A DNA stretch of 26,033 bases from WYEN01 sp049976205 (GTDB taxonomy: Archaea > Thermoproteota > Thermoprotei_A > Sulfolobales > AG1). The position numbers were made by a program, and so were the translations under genes. Shown here piece after piece: positions 22,275 to 26,033 of this stretch; the first letter of the stretch is position 1, and every line of letters begins with the position of its first letter. The notes under the pieces were generated by a model that saw only the letters and a program-made list of their open reading frames with translations, was not told where the DNA came from and ran no database searches. The stretch is from the NCBI GenBank assembly GCA_049976205.1, contig JBMFIR010000019.1, forward strand, positions 1 through 26,033, written 5' to 3'.

Positions 22275-24047
22275 TTATTTGCTTAAATGATCATATATGA
22301 ATCTTATAGCCTCAGTATAAACTCTTATTCTGTTCCTGACCTTAGTAATTATGTGGCCCTCATCATCAAGTCTTATATAGCTAACTTTTATTCCTCTTCT
22401 ACTCAGAGCCTCAACCAATTGATCAGCTTCAGAGACAGGGACCCTATTATCTCTGGCTCCGTGAACAATCATTAGAGGAGCCTTTATTCTGTCAACGTAA
22501 GTTATTGGGCTGAGTTTAATCATTATATCTCTATGGATCTCTGGATCTCCGTATTCAACTATTCTATATTTTCTTCTCCAAGCACCGGTATTTCTAATAA
22601 ATGTCAGTAGATTAACTATACCAACAACCTCAACACCGCATCTCCAAACATCAGGGTACATTGAGAGCATCATTAGAGTGAGATAGCCTCCATAGGATCT
22701 CCCCATAACGCAGAGTCTCGAGGGATCTACGAGATTTTTCTTAGACAAATACTCGATAGCGTAGTAAACGTCGTGGATTGCATTAATTCTTTTATCAACA
22801 TCATCTAGATGAATAAAAGTCTTTCCATACCCAGAAGACCCTCTGTAATTAGGTGCCGCAATAGCTATTCCTAGAGAAAGTATTGCTTGATGAATCACAT
22901 CGAAATTAATTTTCTGCTGAGACTCAGGACCTCCGTGAAGATATATGAGTGCTGGAGGAGGATCTCTAAGTGGCTTATGCGGCTTATAGTATAATCCATG
23001 GATCTCTAATCCATCAAAGGATCTGTAAATAAATCTTTCAGGTGAAACAAATTCATCCTCAGATAAATTATTTTTGGGAGAGTAAGTCACTCTCTCGAGC
23101 AATCCATTTAAGTCTAGTGCAAAGATCTCTAATCCATGCTTCGGCGAATTCAAAGACAGAATGATTCTGCCATCGTAGAAATCTATATCATCCACACTCC
23201 CCCAAACTCTGATTAGTTCTCTACTTCTCCCATTCTCTAAATCATAGATCTTTACAACACTAGCCCCATCCTCATTAACTACATAAGCAATATACTTATT
23301 CCAGTAATCCACTAACTCAATATCCCAATTCTCCTTGGCAATATATCTCCACTCTCTCTTCTCTAAATCATAAATAGCTACGCCCCTGAATTCCTCATCA
23401 ATATTTGTTAAGAAAACAAAAAATCTCTGGTTAATAGGTCTAGGACTAATATTCTGAGCCTCTCCACTATGCTTAGTTAAATTAATACTTGATCCATTAA
23501 TTCTATCAATTAGTAATATGTCTGTGTCTTGATAAGTATGCATCTTAACAGCGAGTAGCAATTCTTCATTTAACCACTTCGATGGAGATATTATACCTTC
23601 ATTCTCAAGAATCAATTGTTTCTCTCCTGTATAAAGATCATAGACATATAGATCGAAATCAACACCATTTCTCATATTAGATGCGAAACTCAAGTATCTA
23701 CCAACAGAACTCCACTCACCAATGTTATTAATAGACCCATTCTCTCCACTAACTAGTCTTATATTATTGTCCTTAGCAACATATATCGACCATCTCTCAT
23801 CACCGTCTCGATCAGTTGTGAAAGCTATGTATCCACTTGGGCTAATAGTGTATGAACCTATTCTCCGATCCCATGGAAAAACTATGTCGTGGAGATATCC
23901 ATTATTCCTCTTAATAGCTCTCCAGAGAATATGTTCACCGGTTAAATCACTTAAGTAATAAATTGATCCGTCGAAACGCCCATATCTCCCAGATACTGCT
24001 TGTCTAATAGATAAGTACCTCTTCACAAGAACCTCGATCTCATCCAT
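22275..24047 (-). CDS. S9 family prolyl oligopeptidase / acylaminoacyl-peptidase
   Basis: Serine peptidase of family S9. Residues about 20-325 form the beta-propeller (repeated units such as ISPSGYIAFTTDRDGDERWSIYV), which limits access to small peptides. Residues about 335-590 are the alpha/beta hydrolase. The catalytic triad is Ser451 in GRSYGGYL, Asp533 in HGARDNRVP and His565 in DDEGH; HGGPESQ (371-377) is the oxyanion loop. Length (590 residues) matches archaeal acylaminoacyl-peptidases. No signal peptide is present, so it acts in the cytoplasm on oligopeptides. The ATG at 24047 has GAGGT about ten bases upstream, a slightly long spacing. Exact specificity (acylaminoacyl versus dipeptidyl) cannot be read from sequence. 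Confidence 0.9.
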   Translation of the reverse strand: MDEIEVLVKRYLSIRQAVSGRYGRFDGSIYYLSDLTGEHILWRAIKRNNGYLHDIVFPWDRRIGSYTISPSGYIAFTTDRDGDERWSIYVAKDNNIRLVSGENGSINNIGEWSSVGRYLSFASNMRNGVDFDLYVYDLYTGEKQLILENEGIISPSKWLNEELLLAVKMHTYQDTDILLIDRINGSSINLTKHSGEAQNISPRPINQRFFVFLTNIDEEFRGVAIYDLEKREWRYIAKENWDIELVDYWNKYIAYVVNEDGASVVKIYDLENGRSRELIRVWGSVDDIDFYDGRIILSLNSPKHGLEIFALDLNGLLERVTYSPKNNLSEDEFVSPERFIYRSFDGLEIHGLYYKPHKPLRDPPPALIYLHGGPESQQKINFDVIHQAILSLGIAIAAPNYRGSSGYGKTFIHLDDVDKRINAIHDVYYAIEYLSKKNLVDPSRLCVMGRSYGGYLTLMMLSMYPDVWRCGVEVVGIVNLLTFIRNTGAWRRKYRIVEYGDPEIHRDIMIKLSPITYVDRIKAPLMIVHGARDNRVPVSEADQLVEALSRRGIKVSYIRLDDEGHIITKVRNRIRVYTEAIRFIYDHLSK

Positions 24048-24111
24048 TTAGCTAGACCTCTAAACTATTTTCAGAGCCTAATTAATTAATATTGTCTTTG
24101 TTTCATAAGAT

Positions 24112-25737
24112 CTATATCTTCTCCAAGATGTATTCTTTACTTAAATAAACGATTTCGCCACCTACAACCGTAGCCATGATCCTTAGGTCTCTAAGTTCTC
24201 TCATAGAGACTTCAAAAGGATCTTTATCAACCACTATGAAATCAGCATATTTACCCTCACTCAAGTCACCTAGTAGATTCTCTTCACCTAATGCATAAGC
24301 TGAACCCGTGGTATAGTAATACAAGGCCTCCTCCAATGAAAGCCTCTGATCTTTTGTGTATTCGTAGTATGGAATATTATCATATTCTCCTCTAGTGACA
24401 GCGGCGTATACCGTCTCCCACGGATTCAAAGGCTCCACAGGTGCATCTGTTGATATACTCATAGGAATATTATTATTTATGAAGTCTCTGAATCTATATA
24501 ACCATTTTATTCTGTCGAGACCAAGTCTATTAAGACCCCACCAATCACTAATAACAAAATGAGGCTGGGTTACGAGGACCGGTCTTAGTTCTCTTAGTTT
24601 CTCTAATTGATCGTCTCTAACAACTGATGCATGCTCAATCCTGTGTCTCTTTCTACTCACATCTTTTAGTGAACTATAGATCTCTATTAGAACATCAAGT
24701 GTTTTATCACCTATTGCGTGTATAGCTAATTGGAGCCCTAAAGAATCTATTTCTTTAACAATTTTCTCCAGAGCTTCTTTACTAATATTCATGTAGCCAC
24801 TTGTCTCTGGAGCATCGCTGTAGGGTTTTGATAACCAAGCGGTTCTAGCTCCTAGACTCCCGTCCGCAATGATTTTAAAGCCGAGGATCCTTAGATAATC
24901 ATCTCCAAAACCTCTTCTTAAACCTACTCTCTTAACCATATCAAGCATGCTAGTGTCCAAACCACTTGGGTCTGTGCCTGGGTTAAGATAAACTCTTACT
25001 CTTATCGGGAAAGAAATTTTTTCTCGTAGTCTAAGCAGGATCTTGAGAGAAACAGGATCACAACTAACAAAACCAGCGGTAGTAACCCCTTGTGAGGCGA
25101 CGTAGAATAATGCATCAATCATAAATTTCTCCAAATCCTCATCAGAGAGATTACTTCTCGTAACTAATCTAGCTCTAGCTAAGGCATTCTCTTTGATGAT
25201 CCCCGTAGCAATATTGTTTTGATCCCTGATAACATCAGGTGAGAAATCATTTAATAAATCAGTTAATTCCATAGCTTTTGTATTCAGAACAGCTGCGTGT
25301 CCACATACTCTGGTTAGAATAACAGGTTTATCTCTAACGACTTCGTCTAAATCCCATCTAGTAGGCCATCTTTTCTCCTCGAATAATTCTTGATCCCATC
25401 CTCTTCCGATGATCCATTTGAGATCCCTCTTCTCCTCAACATATCTCCTCAACATATCTTTCAGCTCTCTTATGCTTCTCACTCCTCTTAGATCAAGTGT
25501 ATTTAGGTAATTCCCGATCCCGTCTAAGTGCAGATGAGAGTCTATAAAACCTGGTAAAACGCTTCTCTCACCCAGATCAATTATTTCCGCTTTTATCTTC
25601 CTGCCTAACTCCAAGACCTCTGATTTATCTCCCGCAAGAACAACTCTTCCATTAATAACAGCTAATCCACTAACTACTCTACGAGGAATAATTGATACAT
25701 AGATTTTTCCATTAATAAATATCCTGGATCCAGACAT
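24112..25737 (-). CDS. YtcJ-like amidohydrolase (amidohydrolase 3 family)
   Basis: Cytoplasmic metal-dependent hydrolase of the amidohydrolase superfamily, subgroup of YtcJ/AepA-like proteins. An N-terminal beta-sandwich (about 1-60) is followed by the TIM barrel: LPGFIDSHLHLDG with metal ligands His68/His70, GRGWDQELFEEKRWPTRWDLD, RVCGHAAVLNTKAM, a GFKIIADGSLGARTAWL segment (Lys288 region), AIHAIGD (His340), RIEHAS (His369) and STDAPVEPLNPWETVYAAV (Asp431). The sandwich resumes at the C-terminus (GKYADFIVVDKDPF). Length 541 is normal. The physiological substrate of this subgroup is unknown; a C-N bond in an amide or cyclic amide is likely. It appears leaderless. A 13-base tandem repeat lies within it at 25433-25458. 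Confidence 0.88.
   Translation of the reverse strand: MSGSRIFINGKIYVSIIPRRVVSGLAVINGRVVLAGDKSEVLELGRKIKAEIIDLGERSVLPGFIDSHLHLDGIGNYLNTLDLRGVRSIRELKDMLRRYVEEKRDLKWIIGRGWDQELFEEKRWPTRWDLDEVVRDKPVILTRVCGHAAVLNTKAMELTDLLNDFSPDVIRDQNNIATGIIKENALARARLVTRSNLSDEDLEKFMIDALFYVASQGVTTAGFVSCDPVSLKILLRLREKISFPIRVRVYLNPGTDPSGLDTSMLDMVKRVGLRRGFGDDYLRILGFKIIADGSLGARTAWLSKPYSDAPETSGYMNISKEALEKIVKEIDSLGLQLAIHAIGDKTLDVLIEIYSSLKDVSRKRHRIEHASVVRDDQLEKLRELRPVLVTQPHFVISDWWGLNRLGLDRIKWLYRFRDFINNNIPMSISTDAPVEPLNPWETVYAAVTRGEYDNIPYYEYTKDQRLSLEEALYYYTTGSAYALGEENLLGDLSEGKYADFIVVDKDPFEVSMRELRDLRIMATVVGGEIVYLSKEYILEKI
25433..25458. repeat. Perfect 13-base tandem repeat inside the amidohydrolase gene
   Basis: TCCTCAACATATC occurs twice back to back (25433-25445 and 25446-25458). 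Because 13 is not a multiple of three, the two copies are read in different frames (encoding roughly DMLRR and YVEE), yet the gene stays open. Confidence 0.6.
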
Positions 25738-25812
25738 ACTAAATTATCCATAAAATAATGCTTAGAACACCATAATATATGTTCACTACCACGTTTATCA
25801 AGATATTGTGAA

Positions 25813-26033
25813 CTAGATCATTTCTTTAGGTATCTCATTTGGTTTAACAGCTCTCAGAGGCTTTAGACCAAGAGCTCTTAATCTCTTCTCGACATGTGGG
25901 TAAAGAAACACATATTCCCAATCAACCTCTGTTAACCTAGGATCAATCTTCTCTAACGTCTCAACAAAATTTTTGATGTCATCATCTTTACTAAAACCAA
26001 TCATTGCCGCGGCATAAGCCTCTCTACCGGGTT
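25813..26033 (-). CDS. C-terminal part of an unrecognised gene, cut by the window edge
   Basis: The - strand frame is open from the window end to a TAG at 25813 and reads PGREAYAAAMIGFSKDDDI onward to KPLRAVKPNEIPKEMI. The in-frame ATG at 26004 is probably internal, since the frame runs on upstream without a stop (GREAYAAA) and no ribosome site precedes it. The visible 73 residues are hydrophilic and helical, with no motif I recognise. The amidohydrolase gene starts 75 bases beyond its stop on the same strand. Confidence 0.55.
   Translation of the reverse strand, partial: PGREAYAAAMIGFSKDDDIKNFVETLEKIDPRLTEVDWEYVFLYPHVEKRLRALGLKPLRAVKPNEIPKEMI

Noticed and set aside
1..26033. CRISPR arrays, prophage genes or an intact transposon
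   Set aside because: No regularly spaced repeats, no phage structural or integrase-like products and no complete transposase could be found on either strand.

Overview
The window reads as chromosomal DNA of an AT-rich hyperthermophilic archaeon. A crenarchaeon of the Desulfurococcales (Desulfurococcus/Staphylothermus-like) fits best. The reasons are: GGTGA/GAGG ribosome sites matching a crenarchaeal anti-SD (AUCACCUCA), TATA boxes about 25-30 bases ahead of starts with several apparently leaderless genes, two very GC-rich tRNA genes in AT-rich surroundings, a split glycine decarboxylase (GcvPA + GcvPB), mevalonate kinase, PaREP1 and archaeal NSUN6-like families. The genus cannot be fixed from sequence alone.

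Layout. 1-1.8 kb: a divergent pair of surface-exposed membrane proteins, one with a long coiled coil, sharing a palindromic TATA box. 1.86-2.65 kb: tRNA-Val(GAC), a DUF134 DNA-binding protein and a Trp/Pro/Gly-rich DUF5320-like small protein. 2.65-7.7 kb: an inverted-repeat-rich regulatory region, then a complete BMP-type nucleoside ABC importer (binding protein, double ATPase, two permeases) closed by a hairpin. 7.7-10.2 kb: two uncharacterised coupled genes and an NSUN6-like RNA m5C methyltransferase. 10.3-11.8 kb: a membrane ClpP-class serine protease, tRNA-Ser(CGA), and a PaREP1/HEPN protein. 11.8-14.9 kb: a gcvPA-gcvPB-DUF2283 operon. 15.0-17.6 kb: an operon of a small two-TM protein, a TctA-family transporter and mevalonate kinase. 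17.8-19.1 kb: a decaying stretch with a cofE-like pseudogene broken by three single-base indels, and a GC-rich structured remnant of the 3' end of an IS200/IS605-type tnpB gene, probably an orphan omega (transposon guide) RNA. 19.1-26 kb: HD phosphohydrolase, CDF metal transporter with an unusual triple C-terminal domain plus a DUF4870-like membrane protein, an S9 acylaminoacyl-peptidase-like enzyme, a YtcJ-type amidohydrolase, and the 3' end of a gene running off the window.

Metabolically the region fits a peptide- and nucleoside-scavenging heterotroph: nucleoside import, peptide hydrolysis, glycine decarboxylation, isoprenoid lipid synthesis from mevalonate, and metal export. The items most worth a second look are the orphan tnpB 3' end/omega RNA and the adjacent frameshifted cofE-like gene. 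No CRISPR array, prophage or intact transposase was seen.
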